Part shown: piece after piece, positions 31,291-38,942 of the stretch
How the letters are laid out: the number at the start of each line of letters is the position of its first letter
How positions within the stretch are numbered: the stretch's first letter is position 1
NCBI GenBank assembly: GCA_964428175.1
Contig: CAYRXM010000023.1
Span: 1-40,988 of the forward strand
DNA: 40,988 nt
Direction: 5' to 3'
Origin: CAYRXM01 sp964428175
GTDB taxonomy: Bacteria > Chloroflexota > Anaerolineae > JAFGEY01
Notes under the pieces: generated by a model
What the model was told of the DNA's origin: nothing
The model's input: only the letters and a program-made list of their open reading frames with translations
Databases searched by the model: none
Translations under genes and position numbers: made by a program

Positions 31291-32211
31291 TCACCCCAGA
31301 CCCACCAGCACCAGCCCGGCAAACATGATCCCCACACCGGCCCACTTGAGCGTGTATTTGGGTTCTTGGAGCACCCACACGCCCACCAGCGCGCCCAGCG
31401 GGATGCTCAACTGCCGGAACGCGACGACATAGCTCACATTGCGCACAAAACCCATCGCCACCAGCACCAGCGTATAGGTGAAATAGATGCCGAAACCGGC
31501 CAGCGCCGCCGGGCGTCTTTGTGTCTGCCAGGCCCGGCCCAGGTCGGCGCGGCCCCGCGCAGAGGCCAGCACAAACAGCGCCAGCCACAGACAAGAAGTG
31601 ACCGCCTCCCAAAAGGCAAACAACACCGTCGCCGCCGCGCCATCGACGGGCAAGCCGGGCGCGGCGCGCAGCACCCGCAGCGCGTGATCGTCGATCAACG
31701 AATAGCCGGTCGTGCCCAGCGCCGCCAGCAGCGCCAGCAGCGTCGAGGGCTGGAGGTAAGTTGTGCGGTTTACGTCGGACAGTCGTCGCAGCGGCAGCAG
31801 CAGCCCACCCAGCACGATCAACAGGATGCCGCCCAGGGCCAGCACACCGACCTGACCGCTGCGCCCCAGCAGCAGGTTAAAAACCGTCACCAGCACCACC
31901 GGCGTCGAGCGGGCCAGCGGGTAAGCGATCGACATATCGCCGGTGCGATAGGCCCCGGCCAACGCGCCATAATAAAGCGCCTGGAAAAAGCCGGTGGCGA
32001 TCAGCCAGCCCCACACCTGGAGCGGAAAGTGCGGCAGCGCGCGCCCGAACAACAGCAGCGACGGCGCAAGCCAGAGCAGACCCAACCCGCTGGCAAGGAC
32101 AAAGAATGCCGCCGAAGGATGGTTGCGCTTGCCGACCAGATTCCAGCCGACGTGCGTACATGCCGAGATCAAGATCAGCACGACCGCGGTCAGGGTCACT
32201 GCACGCCCCAC
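31291..32211 (-). CDS. EamA/DMT-family transporter
   Basis: Inner-membrane protein of 306 residues with about ten hydrophobic helices in two homologous EamA-type halves (approximately 1-140 and 150-306). The second half ends PLGALVGVWVLQEPKYTLKWAGVGIMFAGLVLVG, the usual DMT pattern. The substrate is unknown; the family includes amino-acid and metabolite exporters. The start is GTG 32211, lying 16 bases inside the 3' end of the PHP hydrolase gene, so the pair is translationally coupled. Confidence 0.88.
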   Translation of the reverse strand: MGRAVTLTAVVLILISACTHVGWNLVGKRNHPSAAFFVLASGLGLLWLAPSLLLFGRALPHFPLQVWGWLIATGFFQALYYGALAGAYRTGDMSIAYPLARSTPVVLVTVFNLLLGRSGQVGVLALGGILLIVLGGLLLPLRRLSDVNRTTYLQPSTLLALLAALGTTGYSLIDDHALRVLRAAPGLPVDGAAATVLFAFWEAVTSCLWLALFVLASARGRADLGRAWQTQRRPAALAGFGIYFTYTLVLVAMGFVRNVSYVVAFRQLSIPLGALVGVWVLQEPKYTLKWAGVGIMFAGLVLVGLG

Positions 32212-33494
32212 AGGTGATCATAGAGCATCCGGGTGCGCCCGTGCAGCAGATGCAGCATCGACGCGGCGTGCGGGCTGCCCGCCACATAGGCCAGCATCAG
32301 CCGGCCCTCTTCGGTGCATAGTTCGTCGTGCTGCGGGAAAACCTCGCGCAGCAAAAACTGGGCATACCTGACCAGCCGGAACGGCCCGAACGCACGCGCC
32401 GGGTCGCCGGGCAGCACTTCGACGGCCACAGAGTACAACGACTTGATGTTTGAAATCAAATCGGGCAAATCGTCGGTTGGAGAAAACACCACCGTGTAAT
32501 ACCAGCCCAGCAGGCCGCGCTCGCAGCCGTGCGCGTCGCTGACCCCCACCACCGGAATCTGCTTTCCTTTGGCGCGTTCCTCGTGATAGCGCGCCACCTG
32601 CACCGTATTCGACTCGACCTCGTGCAGCCAATAGCCGCCGATCAGTTCCAGCGCGTCGTAGGGCTGGCGCTCAAAAAGGAGATCGATCAGGTCGATCGGC
32701 ACGTCGTTGCGATGGCGCGAAACCCAATAAGGGTGGCAGAAAACGGCCAACCCGCCGCCGGCGCGAATCTGGTCGAAACACCACACGCACGAGGCATAGG
32801 GGTAAGGATCGAGGCCGGGCGGCAGGTCGCTCAGCCCTTCCTCGATCTGTTTGACCCCGGCGCGATAGGCCTCCGTTTCAAACAAATCGTTGACGCTGAA
32901 ACTGCCGCCGAAATTGATGATATGCACCGGGTTTTCGGGCGGATGAACCTCTTCGCCGGGATAGATGCGCAGATCAAGGTCCACGCCTTCGAACGCACGG
33001 ATCGCTTCCAGCGAGGGCGCATAGCGGCGGTGATCGGTGACGGCGATAAAGTCGAGGCCGGTGCGGCGGCAGGCTCCGGCCACAAAAGCCGGCGACTCGC
33101 GTCCGTCCGAGTAAGCGCTGTGCATATGAACATCGCCCTTGAACGGCCGGCGGGCGAACAAATCATCCTCCAGCGCATAGAGGTGAAACTCGCTCAGCAG
33201 CCGGGGCTGAACCTTGTCGTCGGTCGAGATCAACAGCACATATTCCTGCTCGCGCTCGAAAGCGTAATCCAAGGTCAGCGCGCCGTCATCCAGTTCAAAA
33301 GGCAGCGCGGGCGGCAGCCTCCAGACGGTCTGCCCGGCGACCCCTTCGACGGGCTGAATGGACACGGTATAGGCCTGCCCCTCGACCGGGCGCACGTGGT
33401 CGAACAATGGCCTGATCGTGATCCGGGTCGTTTGCCCGGCGCGCACGATGCGCGGGTACACGTCAAAATAGCGGTATTCCTGGCGGATCGACAT
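32196..33494 (-). CDS. PHP-domain phosphoesterase (CehA/McbA-like)
   Basis: A 432-residue metal-dependent hydrolase. An N-terminal beta-rich region (about 1-115) has no recognised motif. The PHP domain follows with DVHMHSAYSDG (about 120-130, the HxH metal site), AVTDHRR, YPGEEVHPPENPVHI, FCHPYW and GVSDAHG, covering the expected metal ligands. The substrate is unknown; relatives are phosphoesterases or nuclease-like. ATG 33494 has AAAGGA about 8 bases upstream. It is the first gene of a two-gene unit with the DMT transporter. The upstream spacer holds a small inverted-repeat element. Confidence 0.87.
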   Translation of the reverse strand: MSIRQEYRYFDVYPRIVRAGQTTRITIRPLFDHVRPVEGQAYTVSIQPVEGVAGQTVWRLPPALPFELDDGALTLDYAFEREQEYVLLISTDDKVQPRLLSEFHLYALEDDLFARRPFKGDVHMHSAYSDGRESPAFVAGACRRTGLDFIAVTDHRRYAPSLEAIRAFEGVDLDLRIYPGEEVHPPENPVHIINFGGSFSVNDLFETEAYRAGVKQIEEGLSDLPPGLDPYPYASCVWCFDQIRAGGGLAVFCHPYWVSRHRNDVPIDLIDLLFERQPYDALELIGGYWLHEVESNTVQVARYHEERAKGKQIPVVGVSDAHGCERGLLGWYYTVVFSPTDDLPDLISNIKSLYSVAVEVLPGDPARAFGPFRLVRYAQFLLREVFPQHDELCTEEGRLMLAYVAGSPHAASMLHLLHGRTRMLYDHLWGVQ

Positions 33495-33516
33495 TCAAAA
33501 TCCTTTCCAGTAGACA

Positions 33517-33619
33517 TTATCGGGAATAATCTTGGACAGGATTTGCAGGATGAATCATTTTTATCCTGTAAATCTTGTCAATCCTGTCTGTTTTTGGGGT
33601 CAGGCTTTATTTCCGATAA
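33517..33619. repeat. 103-bp inverted-repeat element with ATCCTGT repeats
   Basis: The ends TTATCGGGAATAA (33517-33529) and TTATTTCCGATAA (33607-33619) are inverted with one mismatch. Inside, ACAGGATTTGCAGGAT (33536-33551) pairs with ATCCTGTAAATCTTGT (33563-33578) at 14 of 16 positions, and a further ATCCTGT follows at 33581. ACAGGAT-type repeats are common intergenic elements. It lies in the 194-base spacer before the PHP gene and holds no gene. Confidence 0.65.
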
Positions 33620-33688
33620 ACTCTAATCTGGTAGAGGCGCAGCAAGCTGTGTCCCTACAAAACAATCATTCGCACATCGGCCAATGGT

Positions 33689-34114
33689 TCACAGTTCATC
33701 CCCCGACGGCCGGCGGCGGGCACGCTTGGCCTCGCTGCGCTGGCGCTTGTTTTCCAGCCGCTTGCGCCGGGCTTCCGCCGACGGCCGGGTTGGGCGGCGC
33801 AGCCGGGGCTGCCGGGTCGCCTCCTGGATCAGCGCCACCAGCCGGTCGATGGCCTCCTGGCGGTTACGCTCCTGCGTGCGCTGCGCCCGCGCATGGATCA
33901 CCAGCATGCCCTCCTGGTTGACACGCTTGCCGGCGATGCGCATCAGCCGCTCGCGCACCTCGTCGGGCAGCGACGGCGAGCGGGCCACGTCAAAACTGAG
34001 CCGCACCGCCGTGGCCACCTTGTTCACGTTTTGCCCGCCCGGCCCACCGGCCTGGACAAAGCTCAATTCGATTTCGGATTCATCGATGAAAAGCGTAGGT
34101 GTGATTTCAATCAT
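33689..34114 (-). CDS. arfB: Alternative ribosome-rescue peptidyl-tRNA hydrolase ArfB
   Basis: A 141-residue release-factor-like protein that hydrolyses peptidyl-tRNA on stalled ribosomes. The GGPGGQNVNKV signature carries the catalytic GGQ at residues 26-28. The C terminus is a long Arg/Lys-rich tail (from about residue 100), as in ArfB/YaeJ, which enters the empty mRNA channel. The start at ATG 34114 is chosen because the protein then begins MIEITPTLFI like relatives; the upstream frame adds 16 residues without homology, and neither start has a strong ribosome site. It is separated from lgt by the lgt terminator. Confidence 0.88.
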   Translation of the reverse strand: MIEITPTLFIDESEIELSFVQAGGPGGQNVNKVATAVRLSFDVARSPSLPDEVRERLMRIAGKRVNQEGMLVIHARAQRTQERNRQEAIDRLVALIQEATRQPRLRRPTRPSAEARRKRLENKRQRSEAKRARRRPSGDEL

Positions 34115-34203
34115 GATTTCACTGAAAATAGTCAGAGAAACGGAATGCCAGCCCGCATCCATCCGTATCCCTTTTCTTCATTGGAATCGAGCACGGCACA
34201 CCG

Positions 34204-34234
34204 AAAAACGCCCCAGGATGCGCCTGGGGCGTTT
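34204..34234 (-). terminator. Terminator of the arsR-lgt operon
   Basis: AAACGCCCCAGG (34206-34217) and CCTGGGGCGTTT (34223-34234) form a perfect 12-bp stem with a five-base loop, and the A-run 34204-34208 gives TTTTT on the minus strand. It lies 30 bases beyond the lgt stop. Confidence 0.88.
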
Positions 34235-34263
34235 GCTCTGCCGGTTGTCTGCCGGCGCAAAGA

Positions 34264-35103
34264 TTAGCCGCCCGCCGGCGACTCCTCAACCGCCGGCGCC
34301 GCTTCGATCGCCGGCTCTGGCCCCTTTTTGACCCGCCAGACGATGAAACCAATCGACGCGGCAATGACCACCAGGGCCACGATCTGGGCAACCGCCAGCG
34401 TGCCGACGGCCGGGCTGTCCAGGCGGATAAATTCGAGCAAAAAGCGGATCGTCGAATACGAAATGAAATACAGCGCCGAGATGATCCCCGTCGCCAGTTT
34501 GTGGCGAAAACGCCAGGTCAGGTAAACCAGCGCAGCGCAGGTCGCCACATTCCACAGTGACTCGTACAAAAACGTGGGATGAAAACGCTCAAACTCGGCA
34601 TAGCCGGGCAGGCGGTACATCGGATCGATGAAAATCGCCCACGGCAGGTTGGTCGGCTTGCCATACAGCTCCTGGTTAATCCAGTTTCCCCAGCGGCCAA
34701 TCGCCTGGGCCAGAATCACCCCCGGCGTGATAATGTCCATCCAGCGCAGCATGTTCTTTTTGGCCCGCCGCGCAGTGATGTACAACCCCAGCACGCCGCC
34801 GGCCACCGCGCCATAGATGCCCAGTCCGCCCTCCCAGGTGGCGAAAATCTTGGCCGGGTGGCGAAAATAATACCACTGATCCACCCCCATGCTCGGCGTC
34901 GGCGTGAGGATGTGGTACAGCCGCGCGCCGACCACACCCAAAATCACGCACCAGGTCAGCGCGTCCCAGACAAATTGGGGGTCTTCGCCCCACATACGGG
35001 CCAGCCACGTCGCCAGGTATGCCGCAGCGACGATGCCGCCGACGATCAAAATCCCATACCAGCGAATGGCAAGCGGGCCAATTTGAAACGCAATCGGGTT
35101 CAT
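34264..35103 (-). CDS. lgt: Prolipoprotein diacylglyceryl transferase
   Basis: Integral membrane enzyme (279 aa) transferring diacylglycerol from phosphatidylglycerol to the lipobox cysteine of prolipoproteins. The signature GRWGNWINQELYG (about residues 136-148) is intact, with the early WYGILIVGG and the GGLGIYGAVAGG loop. Seven hydrophobic segments are expected. ATG 35103 has GAGGTGATC upstream. It is the last gene of an arsR - CDP-alcohol phosphatidyltransferase - lgt unit, 13 bases after its neighbour. The solute-binding lipoprotein at 2.9-4.2 kb is a likely client. The C-terminal tail after the last helix is Pro/Ala/Glu-rich. Confidence 0.95.
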   Translation of the reverse strand: MNPIAFQIGPLAIRWYGILIVGGIVAAAYLATWLARMWGEDPQFVWDALTWCVILGVVGARLYHILTPTPSMGVDQWYYFRHPAKIFATWEGGLGIYGAVAGGVLGLYITARRAKKNMLRWMDIITPGVILAQAIGRWGNWINQELYGKPTNLPWAIFIDPMYRLPGYAEFERFHPTFLYESLWNVATCAALVYLTWRFRHKLATGIISALYFISYSTIRFLLEFIRLDSPAVGTLAVAQIVALVVIAASIGFIVWRVKKGPEPAIEAAPAVEESPAGG

Positions 35104-35116
35104 TCAGATCACCTCA

Positions 35117-35761
35117 TCAAACAATTGGATTTTCCTTGATATACTTCCAGGTCAAATAGATGCGCTGCGCCGCCGTAAACATCGCCAAAACGGCCAAAAT
35201 CCACAGTGCAATGGTCATCTGGTTAAAAACCAGCCCGGCGACGAACACGATCACCCGCTCCAGGCGGGTAAACGCGCCGCCCTTGCACTGTGCGCCCACC
35301 CCTTCGGCGCGCGCCCTAGTATAGCTGACCAGCAGCGAAGATGCAAGTGCGAGGTAGATCAAAATGATCTCGAGTACGCTGCCCGCGCGTGCGTACCAGA
35401 TCAACAGCCCCAGAAAAGCCAGCACCTCCGACCAGCGGTCCAGCACCGAATCCAGAAACGCGCCAAACGGCGACGTTTTCTGTGACACGCGGGCCAGCAG
35501 GCCGTCCAGCCCATCGAGCACGCCGCCCACGGCCACCAGCAGCGCCCCCAACTGAAACCGCCCCAGCGCCAGCACCGTGCCGCCCAGCGCATTCAAGATC
35601 AGCGCAAACGCCGTCACCGCGTTCGCCGATACACCGATCTTGTCCAGCCAGCGCGCCGATGGCGTCAACACCGTCGTGGCGAGGTCATGCGCCAGATCAT
35701 TCAGTGACTTTTTGGGGCGCTCTTTAAGACTGCTCACCGACTCGTTTGAATTGCTATTCAT
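35117..35761 (-). CDS. CDP-alcohol phosphatidyltransferase family protein
   Basis: A 214-residue membrane enzyme condensing a CDP-diacylglycerol or CDP-alcohol with a second alcohol, for example in phosphatidylglycerol phosphate or phosphatidylinositol-phosphate synthesis. The catalytic motif is seen as DGLLAR, eight residues, then GAFLDSVLD (around residues 85-110), fitting DG-x2-AR-x8-G-x3-D-x3-D. About six transmembrane helices are present. The start is ATG 35761 with AGGAGAAGG; a longer upstream frame lies in the arsR gene. The start overlaps the arsR stop by eight bases. Because lgt consumes phosphatidylglycerol, a role in making that lipid is plausible but not shown. Confidence 0.87.
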   Translation of the reverse strand: MNSNSNESVSSLKERPKKSLNDLAHDLATTVLTPSARWLDKIGVSANAVTAFALILNALGGTVLALGRFQLGALLVAVGGVLDGLDGLLARVSQKTSPFGAFLDSVLDRWSEVLAFLGLLIWYARAGSVLEIILIYLALASSLLVSYTRARAEGVGAQCKGGAFTRLERVIVFVAGLVFNQMTIALWILAVLAMFTAAQRIYLTWKYIKENPIV

Positions 35762-36074
35762 TTGTACCTTCTCCTGAATTTTGATCGATCCACTTGATAA
35801 ACCGCTCTTGAAATGTCTCGATTGCCGGGCGATTGAGCGAATAATAGACCAACCGCCCATCCCGGCGCAGCGACACCAGCCCACCGCGCCGCAGCACACT
35901 CAGATGCCACGAAATGAGCGGCTGGCTGACGCGCAGCGCGGCGACCAGTTCCAACACCGTTATTTCGGGCGCGCGCGCCAAAAGCCGCAGAATTTGCAGG
36001 CGCACCATATCACCGATCGTGCGCAAGTACACGCGCAGTTCGTATGCCTCTTTGCTCGTCTCGCGCTCTTCCAT
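35754..36074 (-). CDS. ArsR-family winged-helix transcriptional regulator
   Basis: A 106-residue DNA-binding repressor-like protein. The helix-turn-helix is ALRVSQPLISWHLSVLRRGGLVSLRRDGRLVYYSLN (about 46-81), the core of ArsR regulators. No clear metal-binding CxC motif is seen, so the ligand is unlikely to be arsenite or cadmium by the classical site. ATG 36074 has GGGGAGG upstream. Its own promoter contains a palindrome (36117-36132) at the likely start point, implying autorepression. It heads an operon with a phospholipid synthase and Lgt, which is unusual for this family. Confidence 0.9.
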   Translation of the reverse strand: MEERETSKEAYELRVYLRTIGDMVRLQILRLLARAPEITVLELVAALRVSQPLISWHLSVLRRGGLVSLRRDGRLVYYSLNRPAIETFQERFIKWIDQNSGEGTNE

Positions 36075-36116
36075 TCAGCCTCCCCAGGCTGCCCCCAATG
36101 CATAAATGCCAATTTA

Positions 36117-36161
36117 ATAAATGGTCATTTATATATTATACCGAAACCAGTTCTCTGTCAA
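36117..36161 (-). promoter_or_regulatory. arsR promoter and operator
   Basis: On the minus strand a perfect TTGACA (36161-36156) and a perfect TATAAT (36140-36135) are spaced by only 15 bases. The 7-2-7 palindrome ATAAATG-GT-CATTTAT (36117-36132) covers the predicted start. A further half site, ATAAATG (36102-36108), follows downstream. The tight spacing may make activity depend on DNA bending by the regulator. Confidence 0.72.
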
Positions 36162-36220
36162 TCCGCGTTTTCCCCAGAACCAAAGGCCACCCGTTGTCCA
36201 CGCCGCAATCGCCGGCGTTT

Positions 36221-36249
36221 TTGACTTGCCTTGCGTTTTCCGTTATACT
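36221..36249 (+). promoter_or_regulatory. Promoter of the nucleotide-sugar dehydrogenase gene
   Basis: TTGACT (36221-36226) and TATACT (36244-36249) are 17 bases apart. It points away from the arsR promoter, about 55 bases before the ATG at 36306. Confidence 0.75.
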
Positions 36250-36305
36250 CTGCGCGCACAGGTAAAAACAAATCAGCGCGCACGGCGATGCGCCAGGGAG
36301 AAAAA

Positions 36306-37658
36306 ATGATATGTCCAGCATGTGAACAACTCGAAACCAAAATTGCAGACGGCACCGCGCGTGTATGCGTCATCGGCCTGGGCTACGTGGGCCTGCCCCT
36401 GGCGACGGGCTTTGCCCGCTGCGGCTATGACACGATTGGCCTCGATGTAGACGAGCGCAAAATCGACGCGTTGAGCCGGGGCAAGAGCTATATCCCTGAC
36501 GTGCCGGATGCACTGGTCGCCGCGCCATTGGCCGAGGGCCGCTTTCATCCCACCGCCGATTACGAGCAGGTGCGCGGCGTCGATGTGGTGTTCATCTGCG
36601 TGCCCACCCCTTTTGATGCGATGAAAGCACCCGACCTGGTCTTTGTCGAAAGCGCCGCGCAGAGCATCGCCCCACGGCTGCGCGCCGGGCAGCTCATCGT
36701 CTTGCAGAGCACCACCTACCCCGGCACCACCGAAGAGGTGGTGCAGCCGATCCTGGAAGCGACCGGCCTCAAGGCCGGTGAGGATTTTTGCCTGGCCTTT
36801 TCGCCGGAACGGATCGATCCCGGCAACCGCACCTTTACCGTCGAAAACACGCCCAAGGTGGTCGGCGGGTTGACCCCGACCTGCGCCCGGCTGGCTGCCG
36901 CCTTGTTGGAAAAAATGACGCCCCGGGTCTGCATCGTCTCCTCGCCGCGCGCCGCCGAGATGACCAAGCTGCTGGAAAACATTTTCCGCAGCGTCAACAT
37001 TGCCCTGGTCAACGAACTGGCCCTGCTGTCCGAGCGTATGGGCATTGACTTTTGGGAAGTCATCGACGCCGCTTCGACCAAGCCGTTCGGTTATATGCCC
37101 TTTTATCCCGGTCCGGGCGTCGGCGGGCACTGCATCCCCGTCGATCCTTACTATCTGTCCTGGAAGGCGCGCGAGTTTGACTTTTACACCAAATTCATCG
37201 AGCTGGCCGCCGAGGTCAATCAGTCGATGCCCTACCACGTTGTCGAGCGAATCGGGCAGGCGCTCAGTGCGCGGGGCAGGCCGCTGAACGGGGCGCAAGT
37301 GCTGGTTCTGGGCGTGGCCTTCAAACGCGACATCGACGACGCACGCAACTCGCCGGCCGAGCGGCTGATCGAGCTGCTGCTCGGCGCCGGGGCGCAGGTG
37401 AGTTACAACGACCCCTACGTGCCCCACTATCACGTTGGCGGCGACGTGTTTCACCGGCACAAGGTCGAGCTGACCTCGCAAGCCCTGAACGCCGACCTGC
37501 TGGGCAAACAAGACGCCGTGGTGGTCGTCGCCGGGCACAGCGTCTACGACTATGATTGGATCGTCGAGCAGTCCGGCCTGGTCATCGACACCGTTAATGC
37601 CACCCGCGCGGTCGCCGCCGGGCGCGAGAAAATTACCCGCATCGGCGCGCCAGGCTGA
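36306..37658 (+). CDS. Nucleotide-sugar (UDP-glucose/UDP-GlcNAc-type) 6-dehydrogenase
   Basis: NAD-dependent enzyme of 450 residues that oxidises the C6 hydroxyl of a UDP-hexose to a uronate in two steps. The Rossmann motif is VCVIGLGYVGLPLA (about 20-33), the substrate region is FSPERIDPGNR, and the catalytic Cys276 lies in GGHCIPVDPYYLSWKA. The C-terminal domain has VLGVAFKRDIDDARNSPA. The sequence is closer in pattern to UDP-N-acetylglucosamine/mannosamine dehydrogenases (WbpA/WecC type) than to plain UDP-glucose dehydrogenase, but I cannot settle the substrate. An N-terminal CPAC (residues 3-6) is unusual and may be incidental. The ATG follows GGGAGAA. A role in capsule or cell-surface polysaccharide is likely. 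Confidence 0.9.
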   Translation: MICPACEQLETKIADGTARVCVIGLGYVGLPLATGFARCGYDTIGLDVDERKIDALSRGKSYIPDVPDALVAAPLAEGRFHPTADYEQVRGVDVVFICVPTPFDAMKAPDLVFVESAAQSIAPRLRAGQLIVLQSTTYPGTTEEVVQPILEATGLKAGEDFCLAFSPERIDPGNRTFTVENTPKVVGGLTPTCARLAAALLEKMTPRVCIVSSPRAAEMTKLLENIFRSVNIALVNELALLSERMGIDFWEVIDAASTKPFGYMPFYPGPGVGGHCIPVDPYYLSWKAREFDFYTKFIELAAEVNQSMPYHVVERIGQALSARGRPLNGAQVLVLGVAFKRDIDDARNSPAERLIELLLGAGAQVSYNDPYVPHYHVGGDVFHRHKVELTSQALNADLLGKQDAVVVVAGHSVYDYDWIVEQSGLVIDTVNATRAVAAGREKITRIGAPG

Positions 37659-37722
37659 CCGCTAACCGCCGACCGTCGCCTGCCGACAGACAACGACATT
37701 CGGCGGTCAGCGGTCGGTGGTC
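37657..37722. repeat. GACCGC inverted repeat related to the 14.6-kb repeat
   Basis: GACCGCTAACCGCCG (37657-37671) and CGGCGGTCAGCGGTC (37701-37715) are inverted with one mismatch around 29 bases, followed by GGTGGTC. The composition and units match the GGTCAGC run at 14615-14657. It begins at the dehydrogenase stop codon and may serve as a 3' hairpin, but only a distant T-run follows. Confidence 0.6.
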
Positions 37723-37775
37723 AATCACATTTTTCAGTACGATCAAGATTGCAAAACACAGTTCTGAGGCTATTT

Positions 37776-38174
37776 ATGTTTGAACAATTCGAGCTTGATA
37801 CGCCAACCCACACCTGCCTGATCGACATCACCGCGCGGGTGCAGCACCTGGTCGCGCAGAGCGGGATCAAGGAAGGCCAGTGCCTGGTCTGGGTGCCGCA
37901 CACCACCGCCGGGCTGACCATCAACGAAAACGCCGATCCCACCGTCCAATCCGACCTGATCCGCACGCTGGACAGGCTGGTGCCCTGGCGCGATGGCTAC
38001 GAACACAGCGAGGGCAACTCGGCGGCGCACGTCAAATCCAGCCTGCTGGGCGTGTCGCACACCGTGCCCGTGGTCGGCAGGCGGCTGCGGCTGGGCACCT
38101 GGCAGGGCCTCTATTTCGCCGAGTTCGACGGCCCGCGCAAGCGCCGGGTGTGGGTCAAAGTAATCGCCGGCTAA
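37776..38174 (+). CDS. yjbQ: YjbQ (UPF0047) family protein
   Basis: A 132-residue protein of the YjbQ family, some members of which have been described as secondary thiamine-phosphate synthases. The conserved features VWVPHTTAGLTINENADPTVQSDL, HSEGNSAAHVKSSLLG and GTWQGLYFAEFDGPRKRRVWVKV are all present. The start is ATG 37776 with TGAGG six bases upstream; an alternative in-frame start at 37749 has no better site. The spacer before it holds the GACCGC repeat. ComB-like and macroglobulin-like genes follow on the same strand. The physiological role in this organism is unknown. Confidence 0.9.
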   Translation: MFEQFELDTPTHTCLIDITARVQHLVAQSGIKEGQCLVWVPHTTAGLTINENADPTVQSDLIRTLDRLVPWRDGYEHSEGNSAAHVKSSLLGVSHTVPVVGRRLRLGTWQGLYFAEFDGPRKRRVWVKVIAG

Positions 38175-38194
38175 CCTGATGCATGATCCTTATT

Positions 38195-38216
38195 CCTTGT
38201 TTCCTTCCTACTCTTT
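38195..38216. repeat. Second copy of the CT-rich intergenic repeat
   Basis: CCTTGTTTCCTTCCTACTCT, running on as TT (38195-38216), closely matches 12512-12534 near etfA, with one missing base and a few substitutions. It lies just before the comB-like gene and would be part of its leader. Confidence 0.55.
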
Positions 38217-38234
38217 ATTTTGCAAGGCGGAATT

Positions 38235-38942
38235 TTGCGTATCTATACCGAACTGGGTGAACCCGGCGCGCGCCGCGCTGCCGCTCGCGGCGACGTGACG
38301 GTGATCATTGACGCGCTGCGCGCCAGCACCACCATCTGCGCCGCCCTGGCGGCCGGGGCCGCGCGGGTCAAAACCGTGCTGACCGTCGCAGAGGCGCTGG
38401 CTTTTTCCGATGACCCGAATTGCCGCATCGCCGGGGAGCGCGGGGGGATCAAGGTCGCAGGCTTTCACTTTGGCAACTCGCCAGTTGAACTGCTGGCCGG
38501 GCGAGACGAGATCGCCGGCAAGACAATCGTGTTCACCACCACCAATGGCACGCGCTGCATCGACGCCGCGGCGGCACATCGCGCCGCCGCGATCCTGATC
38601 GGCGCACCGGCCAACGCTGCCGCTCTCGCCCGCGTCGCGTTCGATCTGGCCCAGGCTCATCAGGTCGATGTGACCCTGGTCGCCGCCGGGCTGCACGACC
38701 AGGCCCGCGACGAGGACACGTTCGGGCAGATGCTGCTCGCGCACCGGCTGGCGGCGTTGGGCGCGCAGCCCATCGACGCGCTGCCCTCCATCGACGAGGC
38801 CGACAGCCTGGCCGTGTTCCTCGACGCCGAATCAGGGCAATACTTGAGCAGCCTGGGCTATGCGGCCGACGTGCGCCTGTGCGCCGAAATCGACCGTTGG
38901 GAGGTTGTGCCGATCTACCGGCAGGGCTATTTCGAACGATGA
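38235..38942 (+). CDS. comB: 2-phosphosulfolactate phosphatase family protein (ComB-like)
   Basis: A 235-residue magnesium-dependent acid phosphatase family protein; ComB converts 2-phosphosulfolactate to sulfolactate in coenzyme M biosynthesis. VIIDALRASTTICAAL, HFGNSPVE and VFTTTNGTRCID, the family's conserved stretches, are all present. The start is TTG 38235 with AAGGCGG eight bases upstream, giving the usual MRIYTELG-like beginning; another TTG at 38220 is less well placed. Bacterial homologues often occur without the rest of the pathway and their role is uncertain. The gene overlaps its downstream neighbour by four bases (ATGA). Confidence 0.87.
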   Translation: MRIYTELGEPGARRAAARGDVTVIIDALRASTTICAALAAGAARVKTVLTVAEALAFSDDPNCRIAGERGGIKVAGFHFGNSPVELLAGRDEIAGKTIVFTTTNGTRCIDAAAAHRAAAILIGAPANAAALARVAFDLAQAHQVDVTLVAAGLHDQARDEDTFGQMLLAHRLAALGAQPIDALPSIDEADSLAVFLDAESGQYLSSLGYAADVRLCAEIDRWEVVPIYRQGYFER

